Counted from the stretch's first letter, positions 53,798 to 62,848 are shown. The stretch is DNA of 64,000 bases from Candidatus Rifleibacteriota bacterium (GCA_024710355.1 JANJUX010000054.1:1-64000); one strand, 5' to 3'. A program made the numbers and translations. Notes: generated by a model not told the origin, from the letters alone.

Positions 53798-53911
53798 ATG
53801 ACAATCCTTACCGTATTTTTTCTCTTCAGCGTTGCCGTCGTCCTCTCCCGCGCATCCGTAAGCGTCGGGTTCAAGATTCTCGACCTTATCAAAGCCAGAT
53901 ACGGTTCCTGA
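53798..53911 (+). CDS. 37-residue membrane peptide
   Basis: A short ORF missed by the track: ATG with TGGAG 8 bases upstream, 18 bases after murC. The peptide is one hydrophobic helix (residues 2-17, ILTVFFLFSVAVVL), then an amphipathic basic segment (FKILDLIKARYGS). A terminator follows 18 bases after its stop, so murC and this ORF form one transcription unit. No family is recognised. It could be a small inner-membrane protein. Confidence 0.5.
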   Translation: MTILTVFFLFSVAVVLSRASVSVGFKILDLIKARYGS

Positions 53912-53929
53912 GCTAACCTGCAGAAATAA

Positions 53930-53968
53930 CACAGGCGCTGTTCCAATCGGAACAGCGCCTGTGCTTTT
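53930..53968. terminator. Strong terminator between murC unit and M16 gene
   Basis: A 15-base stem, CACAGGCGCTGTTCC with GGAACAGCGCCTGTG, around an AATC loop (53930-53963), then CTTTT. The central part resembles a palindromic operator, but the position between convergent genes fits termination. Confidence 0.85.
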
Positions 53969-53982
53969 ACATCTTTTTCAGG

Positions 53983-56529
53983 TCAGGGCGTTGTCACCAC
54001 AATCGCATACGAACCACTCGCCATAATCAGCTCAGAAGAAACGGTTTTAACCAGCTCCGGCGTCGTCGAGGCAAGAATCTGCGGGTAGCGCCGATAGAAA
54101 TCGAACCCCTTGCCCAGCAGCTCATCAGAAGCGGTATTATCGGCCAGCGACAGGTTATCGGCCAGCGACAGCGAATACTGACCTACCAGAAATTTTTTCG
54201 CCCGCTCAAATTCATCGGGGGTAAAACCATTCTGCTTGAACAGCTCGATTTCTTTTTTCAAGCCTTCAGTTGCCTGAGAAGCGAGCGGCGGCGCAGTTAT
54301 CGCTGTGGCGAGAAAATAGCCGGTGTTGACCATGCCAGCATTGTAAGCCCAGCTCGAAAAGGCGACCGAATCGCGGTCTCTCAGGCTGGCAATCAGCTTT
54401 GAAGAAGGCCCGCTTGAAAGAATGGTCTGCGCAATTTCCATTGCGACACTTTTTTCATCAGATGCAGGCAGAGTACGATTGGCGATCACAACCTGCCCCT
54501 GCTCGACATTTTTTTTGAGATTCAGTATCAGCGGCTCCTTGATCTCCTTCAGATCCGTTTTTTTCATTTCCCGGGGGGCATTTGAAGAAAACCGGCCAAA
54601 AGCAGAAAGCAGCGCTTCTTTCATTTCCCTGGCATAAAAATCGCCGACAATGGCGATTACAACATTACCACCAACGTAGTGTCGTGAATGAAATTCCGTT
54701 AAATCCTGACGCCTGATTTTTTTAACATCGTCTATTGTGCCGATGTTCGAATAACCGATCGGAGTGTCGGGGAAAATGCCCATCAAAGCCTGCTGCGAAG
54801 TGAATTTATAGATATCCTGTTCTTCGAGCTCCAGCGATTCTTCAACCTGCGCCTTGAGCTTATCAAGCTCTGAAGATTGAAAATCAGGGTCGACGAGAAT
54901 ATCCACAAACAGGTCGAGAGATTTTGGAAAATTCTCGGCAAGAGTCTGCAGATTGAAAGAAACAAAGCTTTTGCTGGTCTGTGAGGAATATTTCGTGCCC
55001 ATGGCAGCGAAAGCTCCGGCAATCTCGCTGCCCGAAAAACGTCGGCTGCCGCGCACAAGCATTTCGGCTGTAAGGTTCGCCAGGCCGGCCTGCTTTTTCT
55101 CTTCGCGCAGGCCACCGGCCGCAATTTTTGCCACTACCGCCACCACCGGGGCACTGTGATTTTCTTTTAAAATCAGGCGCACGCCGTTATCGAGAGTGAT
55201 CATTTCGGGCGGTGCATCGTCACCGGCGCTCCTGGGTTCGAGCCTGGCGATGGTGAGACCGTTATCGTTGAGATATTCGGTTGCAACCCTTCTGATATCT
55301 TCGAGGTTTACCTGCCTGATATTGTCAGCAAAGGTCTCGGCATCACCGATGTCAGAAAGCATCGCAAAATGCCCAAGATTGGCAGCCTGATTTTCTGCAG
55401 TTTCACGGCCAAAAATATCGTCGGCAATAATCTGCTGCTTTGCCGCTTCGATTTCTTCCTGGCTGATTTCGCCATCGATGAGCCTGGCAACGATCTTTCT
55501 CGCCACCTCGACGAACTGCCTTGCCTTGCCTGGCGTCGTCACCCCGCCAACCTGAAACAGCATCGGAAACTGGCTTGAATAATAACCGGCACCGGCAGAA
55601 ACCGCAACCTGCCGTTCTTCTACCATTTCCTTCCAGAGCCAGCTTGCGGTACCGCCACCAATCATGCGGGCAACAACATAGAGGGCGTATTTATCAACGC
55701 TCTCAACCCCCGGAACCCGCCAGCCGAGGCGGATAAAAGCGTTCTGCACATCGCCCTGCTCGACTTTAATGCGCATCCCCTTCTGCGGCGGTTCCTGGGG
55801 TATAGAAACCGTCGGCGCAGCAGTTTTTGCAACGGTGCCGGCATATTTTTTAATAATTTCGGCAGCCAGCATGGGGTCGACATCTCCGGTTACAATCAGC
55901 CAGCAGTTGGCAGGCACATAATATTTTTTATAGAATTCAACAATTTTTTCACGGGTAACCTGTTCAAGAACCTCCCGGTAGCCTATCACCGGGTGTTTGT
56001 ATGGGTGCACCTTGAAGGCTTCTTCCATCATCAGCTGAGTGATATAACTGTTGGGGTTCTTCGTTGCAGCGTTGATCTCTTCGATGACCGCCTTCGCTTC
56101 CTGACCCAGATCTTTGGCATCGAGAGCAGAATTAAAAACCGTTTCGGTAAGCAGCTCCACCAGCCTCTCGAAATAAAGCGAAGCTCCGGTAATGGCCACA
56201 CTTGTGTAATCGTTGGCGGTAAAGGAGGCGTGTTTCGCCCCGGTCGCCCTGATTTCGTTTTCGAGGGCGGCAAACGGAAACCGCATTGAACCGCGAAACA
56301 GCATACGTTCAAGCAGATGGGCGTAGCCCTCCTGCCCGGCACCTTCATTTACTGATCCGGCTTTCACCCAGAGATTCAGAGAAACCACCGGGTTTGCCCG
56401 CATCGGCCTGATATAGATATTCAAACCGTTTTCAAGGGTAAAGAGGCTGCCTGTTTCTGTCTGGCCCGGCAAAACCAGGCTCTGAGTTATAAAAATAATC
56501 AGCAGCAGCGCCTTAACAAAAGTTTTCAT
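53983..56529 (-). CDS. Exported two-domain M16 family peptidase with altered zinc motif
   Basis: 848 residues: a signal peptide (1-24), then two M16 pairs (about 27-430 and 450-848). In active M16 enzymes the first half has HxxEH; here the codons read HLLER (GYAHLLERMLFRGS), so the second His ligand is Arg. The downstream Glu (AVIEEINAATKNP) is kept. The second half has no zinc motif, as usual. The protein may therefore be an inactive partner or an atypical enzyme. AAGGAGAG precedes the ATG. Periplasmic location. Confidence 0.88.
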   Translation of the reverse strand: MKTFVKALLLIIFITQSLVLPGQTETGSLFTLENGLNIYIRPMRANPVVSLNLWVKAGSVNEGAGQEGYAHLLERMLFRGSMRFPFAALENEIRATGAKHASFTANDYTSVAITGASLYFERLVELLTETVFNSALDAKDLGQEAKAVIEEINAATKNPNSYITQLMMEEAFKVHPYKHPVIGYREVLEQVTREKIVEFYKKYYVPANCWLIVTGDVDPMLAAEIIKKYAGTVAKTAAPTVSIPQEPPQKGMRIKVEQGDVQNAFIRLGWRVPGVESVDKYALYVVARMIGGGTASWLWKEMVEERQVAVSAGAGYYSSQFPMLFQVGGVTTPGKARQFVEVARKIVARLIDGEISQEEIEAAKQQIIADDIFGRETAENQAANLGHFAMLSDIGDAETFADNIRQVNLEDIRRVATEYLNDNGLTIARLEPRSAGDDAPPEMITLDNGVRLILKENHSAPVVAVVAKIAAGGLREEKKQAGLANLTAEMLVRGSRRFSGSEIAGAFAAMGTKYSSQTSKSFVSFNLQTLAENFPKSLDLFVDILVDPDFQSSELDKLKAQVEESLELEEQDIYKFTSQQALMGIFPDTPIGYSNIGTIDDVKKIRRQDLTEFHSRHYVGGNVVIAIVGDFYAREMKEALLSAFGRFSSNAPREMKKTDLKEIKEPLILNLKKNVEQGQVVIANRTLPASDEKSVAMEIAQTILSSGPSSKLIASLRDRDSVAFSSWAYNAGMVNTGYFLATAITAPPLASQATEGLKKEIELFKQNGFTPDEFERAKKFLVGQYSLSLADNLSLADNTASDELLGKGFDFYRRYPQILASTTPELVKTVSSELIMASGSYAIVVTTP

Positions 56530-56555
56530 TTTTCACTCTCCTTTTAATTTGCCAC

Positions 56556-56583
56556 ATTCTACCACCTGCGGCAGTTTAAGCAA
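56556..56583 (-). promoter_or_regulatory. Promoter of the 848-residue M16 gene
   Basis: On the minus strand, TTGCTT, a 16-base spacer, then TGGTAGAAT (extended -10), about 27 bases before the ATG. Confidence 0.45.
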
Positions 56584-56685
56584 ACTTTCACGTAGCCAGG
56601 CAAAAAACCGTTGGCCGCTTGAGCTAATCAAGAACGCTGTTGTTGCCGATAATCTTGTCAAAACAATAAAACGGAGCGCAAACAG

Positions 56686-57927
56686 ATGTTCAAATCGAAT
56701 TCGTTTTTCTACTCGGGCATGCTTGTGGCAGTTCTTTTTCTCGCCCTTTTTGCCGGTAACAGCCTGTTTCAGGCTGTCTTTGCCAGCAGCGGCAACCTTC
56801 CGCGCGAACTGCGCCTCGGCATGGAAATCGGCCTGATCAACCAGGAGCATCTTAAATCCGGGCGCTTGAACCGCAGCATCAATTACCAGCAGTTTGCCGA
56901 AAAAATCGCAACAGCCCTCGACCTGCTCGGCTACGAAAATGCCGACGTAAAAAACCTTGTCAGCAGAGGCATTCTTGCCGGCAAAAGGTCCAAAAGCTCC
57001 ATCACAAGGAAAGAAGCCATCGAAACTCTGGCAAGAGCCTGCGCCGCTCTCAAAGCCGCCAGCCTGATCAGTTACGAAGCTTCTGAGCCGGCCAGCTACA
57101 AAGATTATCGGATAGCCGAAAAATACCGCAGCGACATATCATACCTGCAGAAGAAGTTTGTCGTGCGCGGCTTTCCTGATGGCAGCCTCGGAGCCGGCCG
57201 CAGCCTCACCCTCAAAGACGCCGTATTTTTCATCTACAGATTTTACGAAGCGGTAGCCGCAGACCTTATGGGCAGCCGTGAAAATCAGGGAATCAGCTTT
57301 GTCGACATTCCGCTGAGTCACCCGATCATGGCAGTTATCAAGAACCTCACAGTATCGGGCGCCTTCGACAAAATCATTCTGCGCCCCAGCTTCGACGGCG
57401 ACTCATTCATAACCGTCGCCGACCTCAATGAAATCATCAATGGCCTTTTTGCCAGAGCTGGCAAAGAAACCGATCAGGTGCGCGTGCGCACCATTCTCGC
57501 CGGCCAGGGCTCAACTTTTGCCAGACGTGGCCAGCTCGCACTCACTCTCGAATACATTCTTGACACATTTGCAAAGGATAAGTTGAATGCGCAGAAAATC
57601 GAATACGCCGATGTGACTTTTGAGAATCCTGAATACGAAGCGCTGGTTAAACTGGCTGGTTGTGGGCTCAAGCTTGGCTATGGCGACGGCAGATTTGCCA
57701 CAGAAGACGATGTAACCTGGTTTGAAGCAACCAGCCTGCTGAATGAAGTAATCAAGTTCTGTGCCATCGTAGAAGAACCAGCAGCCACAAAAGACCGGCT
57801 GGCAGTAAAAGACGACATCGAGAATCTGAAAACTCTGCTGAAAGCCAAAAGAGAAAAGATCCGCAAAATTCTCAAGGTTGAAGAAGCTGCCGTTCAGAAC
57901 CAGACTGAACCAGAAACCAGCAATTAA
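56686..57927 (+). CDS. Exported protein with SLH-like repeats
   Basis: 413 residues. A signal or anchor helix (residues 9-31, ending FAS) is followed by three or more S-layer-homology-like units: RGFPDGSLGAGRSLTLKDAVFFIYRF, SFVDIPLSHPIMAVIKNLTVSGAF, and LGYGDGRFATEDDVTWFEATSLLNEVI. The last 40 residues are a charged helix (LKTLLKAKREKIRKILKVEE). SLH domains bind secondary cell-wall polymers or peptidoglycan, so the protein likely tethers the envelope. CGGAG precedes the ATG. The 3' end overlaps the convergent membrane gene by 4 bases. Confidence 0.72.
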   Translation: MFKSNSFFYSGMLVAVLFLALFAGNSLFQAVFASSGNLPRELRLGMEIGLINQEHLKSGRLNRSINYQQFAEKIATALDLLGYENADVKNLVSRGILAGKRSKSSITRKEAIETLARACAALKAASLISYEASEPASYKDYRIAEKYRSDISYLQKKFVVRGFPDGSLGAGRSLTLKDAVFFIYRFYEAVAADLMGSRENQGISFVDIPLSHPIMAVIKNLTVSGAFDKIILRPSFDGDSFITVADLNEIINGLFARAGKETDQVRVRTILAGQGSTFARRGQLALTLEYILDTFAKDKLNAQKIEYADVTFENPEYEALVKLAGCGLKLGYGDGRFATEDDVTWFEATSLLNEVIKFCAIVEEPAATKDRLAVKDDIENLKTLLKAKREKIRKILKVEEAAVQNQTEPETSN

Positions 57928-58490
57928 ATCTGGCTGAATATCAGCCTTTCATTCGTCATACAGCTGATTATCAGCTCTTTGTGGCACGAGATCGAAATGG
58001 TCTCTGCCACATATTTTGCTTCTGATGGGCTTACGGATGCGAAAAGCTTTTCTACCGAAAAGCCGCTGCAATGCCTGATATAGGCTTTAACCAGCCAGAG
58101 ACTGGCGTGTTTGGCACAAATACACTCAGAATCCCTGGTAAGCTCAATATTCATGACCTCATCAAAATGAAACGCGGTCAGCCTCACCCCGAGGATACTC
58201 GACTCTTCGAGTTCAATTTTTTTCTGCATGCGGTCGAGAGATACCGACTTTCGATACGTCATCAGAATCAATCCGGCCAGGAGAAAGGCGGCAGAAACGA
58301 AAAGACAGAAAAGACAGAAGGTGAACAGGGTGAAAAACAGTCTGCCGGCAAGCAGCAGGTAAATAATTCCTGCACCGGCCAGCATGAAAAGAATTCCGAG
58401 TACCGAACAGGCACGGGAAGTCCTGAAGGTAACGATGTCCTGATCTATTCCCTGGACACTCATCACCTTGAAACTGCTCAACAATCCCAT
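57924..58490 (-). CDS. Two-helix membrane protein, unknown
   Basis: 188 residues from the ATG at 58490. The track's start at 58838 cannot be right because a promoter (58545-58573) and the terminator of the next operon lie inside that extension. A short N-terminal segment precedes two adjacent membrane helices (residues about 27-75, ILFMLAGAGIIYLLLA and SAAFLLAGLILMTY), and a cytoplasmic part rich in Glu and Cys follows (KIELEESSILGVRLTAFHF). The layout resembles membrane PH-like (YdbT-type) proteins, but I cannot assign it. Its 3' end overlaps the SLH gene by 4 bases. Confidence 0.6.
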   Translation of the reverse strand: MGLLSSFKVMSVQGIDQDIVTFRTSRACSVLGILFMLAGAGIIYLLLAGRLFFTLFTFCLFCLFVSAAFLLAGLILMTYRKSVSLDRMQKKIELEESSILGVRLTAFHFDEVMNIELTRDSECICAKHASLWLVKAYIRHCSGFSVEKLFASVSPSEAKYVAETISISCHKELIISCMTNERLIFSQI

Positions 58491-58544
58491 CTCTTGAATT
58501 CCCCGGATGACAAAATTTGCTTTCAGTTCTTGGAGATGTTGCCG

Positions 58545-58573
58545 ATAATAGCAAAGTAAGCGGTCATGGTCAA
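58545..58573 (-). promoter_or_regulatory. Sigma-70-type promoter of the two-helix membrane gene
   Basis: On the minus strand, TTGACC, a 17-base spacer, then TATTAT. Transcription would begin near 58538, about 48 bases before the ATG at 58490. Confidence 0.65.
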
Positions 58574-58870
58574 CGAATTTTATTGCGCAAAATGGCGTAC
58601 ACTGCGGACTTCGGGGCCAAACCATGCAAGCGCCGAAAAAAAAATCTGCTGTACACGGGTTTGCCCATCGTTCGAGGTTCAAGAGCCGTTTTTTTTCAAT
58701 TTTCTTTTCAAATCTCAGCACTGATGGGCGCAAGCCAACCCGTTGTACCACCCACAAAAACACCCGGCAACTCAAACCACGACCCAGCGACCATCTCACC
58801 CCTGTACACAGAGCCGGGAAAAGCCCCACAGAATTCAACTACGACCCCGACCAGCATGTTTTCTATATCA

Positions 58871-58899
58871 AAAAGCCCCCGGCTTATTGCCGGGGGCTT
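58871..58899 (-). terminator. Terminator of the Tad-like operon
   Basis: AAGCCCCCGGC pairs with GCCGGGGGCTT around a 5-base loop; on the minus strand it is followed by TTTTTGATA. It lies about 25 bases after the TadB-TadC stop. Confidence 0.8.
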
Positions 58900-58924
58900 A
58901 AACGAAAAGCTGGTCAATGCAGCG

Positions 58925-60745
58925 TTATCTTATGGTATCAGAACCCGTAGACTCACCAGAAATCGGCTCCAGAATAGAAACGGAAGGTGAAGCATGAGAC
59001 TGTTCCTGAACCGGGGCGGCTTCAATCAATATCGGCTGTTTGTCTGAGCCCTCAACCGATGAATTATCAATCGGGATTCCGGGCACAACAGTCTTGTTCG
59101 GTGCAGCAACAGCCTCGGTTTGTGAGGCAGACTCCGTCTTTTTCACCTCGATTGAACGATCAAGCTTCATGTTCTGGCCAAGAAAGCCGGTTTTAAGGTC
59201 TTTAGCCGGCTGAGCCTGTTCCTGAGAAGAAAACTTGGGAAAATTTTCTGAAATCTGCAGCAGAGCTGGCCCGACCAGAACGACAGAGATACTGGGGAAA
59301 ACGAAAAATACCAGTGGAATAAGCAATTTGACCGGAAGTTTGTTGACACGCTCTTCAGCAAGTATCATTCGCTGATAACGCATCTGCTCGGCCTGGGCCC
59401 TGAGAGTCGGCCCAATTTCAGCCCCAAGTCTCTGAGCCTGGATCAGAGAGCTGACAAACGAGAAAAACGAAAGAACGCGAACTCTTTCGGCCATATCGGC
59501 AAGCGCCTCTTCGAGACTCTTGCCAATCTTGGTGTCCGCAAGAAACATCTTGAATTCAACGACGATATCTGTGTTTCTCGATTTTTCAACGACCTTGGCA
59601 ATACCGCCGGTCAGGTCAAGGCCCGACTCGATGGCCAAAGACAGCAGGTCGATCACATAAGGCAGTTCAAATTCGATATTCTTCTGCCGCTTCTTAATCA
59701 GGTGGGCCAGATAAATTCTGGGCAGGCGATAGCCTATCGGGACCATCATCAGCATGGCAATGATGCCGACCATGCCAATTGAAACAGGGTTCAGGAACAC
59801 GCCGACCAGTATGACAAACACGACTGAAGAAAGCTGCATGACCCCGAGAAACTCTTCAGGAGAAAATTCCTGGGCCTTATTCGAGGCCTCAAGCAGAAAC
59901 TTCACCTCACCCTTCTGTCTGGCGATCCAGGATCTGGGAAACAGGCCATTCAAATAACTCAGCGGCGCAACGATCAGGCGCACAAGGCTCCAGCGCTCTC
60001 TTCCAGCACGGGCACGGGCGTCATTCTTCATTACGACGGCTTCTTCAGTATCAGGCAGAATTGAAGAAGTCATGCGGTTGATGATCATAAGACCGATAAT
60101 TGAAGCCGAGATCGAAGTGATAAGGACGATCTGCCCATAAGGGTTTTCAAGCATGGGCATAAGGTATTTCGGATCGAAAAGCACAATGATGGCAGACAGA
60201 AACAGCGGAATAGAACCAACCAGGTTGCCAGAAAGCCTTGCGTGAGCAGTTCCCGCCACAACCTTTCCCATGATTTTCTTTCTTTCGGCCACAGTGAGAA
60301 CGATCTGCCGGTAAAGATCTTCGAGGTTACCACCGGTTTCCTGCTGAAAAATAGTGGCATTAACGGCAAGCCGAAGGTCCTGGCTCGGAACTCTGGCCAC
60401 AAGGTTGCTGAGAGCCTCAACCATCGGCACGCCGAGCCTTCTTTCCTGAACCAGGGTTCTGAATTCATTGCAGATCGGCGGAGGGGTCGATACTGCGACG
60501 AGTTCAAAGGCCTGATCAAGGTTGCGACCGGCCTTAAGGCTCGAACTGATCATCAGAAGAACTTCGATCAGCTGATCTTCAAGATTGGCACCGGTAATGC
60601 TCTGCAGATACCTCGATGTATTTCCGGAGCTGTCTTTACTCTTGTTCGGGTCGATGCTGAGGTCCATTTGTTCTTCAAGGAAAAAATAAATTCCGATTAT
60701 CGCCCCAAGAACAGCAAGGATTTTTATTACAGGAATAACGGTCAT
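58925..60745 (-). CDS. TadB-TadC fusion (inner-membrane platform of a Tad-like system)
   Basis: 606 residues with two T2SSF-type domains, each normally a separate protein. The first (about 55-240) reads LIEVLLMISSSLKAGRNLDQAFELVA, IFQQETGGNLEDLYRQI; the second (about 375-515) reads ELPYVIDLLSLAIESGLDLTGGI, SLIQAQRLGAEIGPTLRAQAEQMR. Five to six membrane helices are spread among them. Residues 530-606 are a disordered Ser/Glu/Pro tail. This is the platform that the TadA ATPase turns to assemble pili. The ATG overlaps the TadZ-TadA stop (ATGA). No pilin, prepilin peptidase or secretin is in the window. Confidence 0.85.
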   Translation of the reverse strand: MTVIPVIKILAVLGAIIGIYFFLEEQMDLSIDPNKSKDSSGNTSRYLQSITGANLEDQLIEVLLMISSSLKAGRNLDQAFELVAVSTPPPICNEFRTLVQERRLGVPMVEALSNLVARVPSQDLRLAVNATIFQQETGGNLEDLYRQIVLTVAERKKIMGKVVAGTAHARLSGNLVGSIPLFLSAIIVLFDPKYLMPMLENPYGQIVLITSISASIIGLMIINRMTSSILPDTEEAVVMKNDARARAGRERWSLVRLIVAPLSYLNGLFPRSWIARQKGEVKFLLEASNKAQEFSPEEFLGVMQLSSVVFVILVGVFLNPVSIGMVGIIAMLMMVPIGYRLPRIYLAHLIKKRQKNIEFELPYVIDLLSLAIESGLDLTGGIAKVVEKSRNTDIVVEFKMFLADTKIGKSLEEALADMAERVRVLSFFSFVSSLIQAQRLGAEIGPTLRAQAEQMRYQRMILAEERVNKLPVKLLIPLVFFVFPSISVVLVGPALLQISENFPKFSSQEQAQPAKDLKTGFLGQNMKLDRSIEVKKTESASQTEAVAAPNKTVVPGIPIDNSSVEGSDKQPILIEAAPVQEQSHASPSVSILEPISGESTGSDTIR

Positions 60746-62826
60746 TTACCAACTTCCTCCTCTACCGGTGAAGTAGCCTTATTTTCTTTAAACAGATACG
60801 CATTTTCTTCAAGAAACGAACCAGGAATGGACTTCATGAACTCCGGCAGAGCTCCAGTCGGAACGATCTCACCGGCAACCTTTCCATCTTTACCAATCCA
60901 GAGCTTTTCAAATTTGAAAATTGTCTGAGTCTTGACAATATTTTCTTCGAGACCGATAACTTCGACAACCTCGAGCAATTTGCGCCGGCCGTCGGCCAGG
61001 CGACCGGTCTGAACCACAAGGTTCACAGAACTGGAAATCTGCTCGCGGATAGCCCGCAAAGGCAGATCGACGCCCGACATCAAAATCATGGTTTCAAGCC
61101 TGGCGAGGGCATCTCTTGGGGCGTTGGCATGCAGGGTCGTAAGCGACCCGTCATGGCCGGTATTCATGGCCTGCAGCATATCTACCGCCTCAGCTCCGCG
61201 ACATTCGCCGACAATAATTCTGTCAGGCCTCATACGCAGAGCATTGCGAACCAGGTCGCGAATGGAAACCTGATTTTTTGCTTCTGTTCCCTGCTGGCGG
61301 GCCTCCAGACGCCCAAGATTAAGCTGATTGAGTCTGAGTTCGGCCGAGTCTTCGATACAGATCACGCGCTCTGAGGGCAGAATGTGGTTAGAAAGCACGT
61401 TAAGGAGGGTTGTCTTGCCTGAGCTCGCCCCTCCGGAAACGATTATGTTCTTTTTCAGTTGCACACAAAGGCGCAAAAACTCAGCCACCGCCGGAGTCAT
61501 GCTTTTAAAGCGGTAAACCAGGTCTTCCATCGTGAAAGGTACCCGCGAGAATTTGCGGATTGTGATCATCGGACCGGTCAAAGAAAGAGGCGGAATAATG
61601 GCGTGAACACGCGAACCATCGAGCAGACGCGCGTCAACGTAAGGAGTGCGCTCGTTGAGAGTTCGGCCGACCGGCATCAAAATTCGCTCAATAACGGTTC
61701 TTACGTGATCAGAGTTATTGAATCTTCTGTCGGTGAGGACCAGCCGGCCGCCCTTTTCGACAAAAACCCTGTCGGGGCCATTGACCATTATCTCGTCAAT
61801 TTCTTCGTCACGCATGAAGTCTTCAAGGGGGCCAAGTCCGAGAATTTCATCGACCAGGTATTTTCGAACTTCGGCAGAAGCGTTATGCCCCGGAATGCTT
61901 GGCGGAGTAGACCGGCGCATCGCATCATCGATCTTGCGTTCAACAATCTCACGCAGCTCATGATCTGAAATGCCGAATTTCTTTTCGAGGTCGCCAATGA
62001 TTTCCTGTCTGACTTTGCGTGAGTAATCGATAATTTCTTCTGGAATCGTTTCGACCCGATCGTCTGAGTCGTCGGGCTCAACACCAAGCGCCGCCATGGA
62101 AATGGCTTTGTCTGCGAGCATCTGCAGGTGCTTCTCGATCGGACAATCTTTTCCGGAATCGAAAACTTCGCCGCTCAGGGGCAGTATCTGCTCAGGCTCG
62201 AACAATGAGCTCTCGTGGCTTTCATTAGCATCCTCAACATGATTGCGCAGCCAGAGCAGCTTTTTGCGCAAGCCCGGCCTGAAGTCGATTTCTTCGAGAA
62301 ATTTCTGGGCAAAAGACGGCGACGGCGGCTGCGAAGAATAGGTATAGATGATTCCGTCCGCTCTTTGCAGCAGGTAGTAAACGATCGGAGAAAACTGCAT
62401 CAAAGAGTCGATGATGACATAGCCCTGCATCTGTTCAAAAAGTCTGATCAAGTGCCCAAGAGCGGGAACCATGTCGTTTTCGCTGAGATGGAACCTCGGA
62501 AGAAGGGTTTCTTTGTTGCGGGCACCGGAAAAAGGAATAAAATATACTCCATCTTTCACAGAGAAAGCCTTCGTCAGAGACTTCTGACTCAGGGCCGCCC
62601 AGTTACCCATGTAGTAATCGAGAAAGCTGCTTTTAATTTCCTGGCTTTCAAAAATTGTCTCTCTCAAAGACGAAGGCTTCAAAAAGTTCATCTCAATCAA
62701 AGCAACCGGCTTGCCGGTTTTTTTGTGCAACGCTCTTGCGAGACCAGAAGCAACAAAGGTTTTTCCTATTCCACCCTGAAAGCTGGTAACCAGAAAGGAT
62801 CTTGCCGGTTTTTGTTCTGTTTTCAT
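60742..62826 (-). CDS. TadZ/CpaE-TadA/CpaF fusion ATPase
   Basis: 694 residues. Residues about 10-250 form a MinD-like domain with an intact deviant Walker A (FQGGIGKTFVASGLA) and YVIIDS as Walker B, as in TadZ/CpaE, which positions the machine. Residues about 265-660 are a CpaF/TadA secretion ATPase: VNGPDRVFVEKGG, SGGASSGKTTLLN (Walker A), RVICIEDSAELRL, MRPDRIIVGECRG (Walker B region) and LTTLHANAPRDAL. These are normally two proteins. It is followed by the TadB-TadC fusion with a 4-base overlap. The two genes give a minimal core of a Tad/Flp pilus. Confidence 0.87.
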   Translation of the reverse strand: MKTEQKPARSFLVTSFQGGIGKTFVASGLARALHKKTGKPVALIEMNFLKPSSLRETIFESQEIKSSFLDYYMGNWAALSQKSLTKAFSVKDGVYFIPFSGARNKETLLPRFHLSENDMVPALGHLIRLFEQMQGYVIIDSLMQFSPIVYYLLQRADGIIYTYSSQPPSPSFAQKFLEEIDFRPGLRKKLLWLRNHVEDANESHESSLFEPEQILPLSGEVFDSGKDCPIEKHLQMLADKAISMAALGVEPDDSDDRVETIPEEIIDYSRKVRQEIIGDLEKKFGISDHELREIVERKIDDAMRRSTPPSIPGHNASAEVRKYLVDEILGLGPLEDFMRDEEIDEIMVNGPDRVFVEKGGRLVLTDRRFNNSDHVRTVIERILMPVGRTLNERTPYVDARLLDGSRVHAIIPPLSLTGPMITIRKFSRVPFTMEDLVYRFKSMTPAVAEFLRLCVQLKKNIIVSGGASSGKTTLLNVLSNHILPSERVICIEDSAELRLNQLNLGRLEARQQGTEAKNQVSIRDLVRNALRMRPDRIIVGECRGAEAVDMLQAMNTGHDGSLTTLHANAPRDALARLETMILMSGVDLPLRAIREQISSSVNLVVQTGRLADGRRKLLEVVEVIGLEENIVKTQTIFKFEKLWIGKDGKVAGEIVPTGALPEFMKSIPGSFLEENAYLFKENKATSPVEEEVGK

Positions 62827-62848
62827 TGCCCCTCTTTTCTATGTGCTA

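Larger units (their letters stand above)
58491..58924. other. Intergenic region with promoter and terminator
   Basis: About 430 bases. It holds the promoter of the membrane gene (58545-58573), homopolymer runs of A and T near 58630-58700, C-rich, domainless sequence at 58730-58830, and the terminator of the Tad operon. Small ORFs on both strands here lack ribosome-binding sites; the stretch looks like non-coding or decayed DNA. Confidence 0.55.

Noticed and set aside
53936-53957. Palindrome TGTTCCAATCGGAACA as a possible parS site
   Set aside because: It differs from TGTTTCACGTGAAACA in the centre and is part of a 15-base terminator stem with a T run.
58650-58700. tRNA-like string (CGTTCGAGGTTCAAGAG)
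   Set aside because: It resembles a T-arm, but I could not fold acceptor, D and anticodon arms around it.
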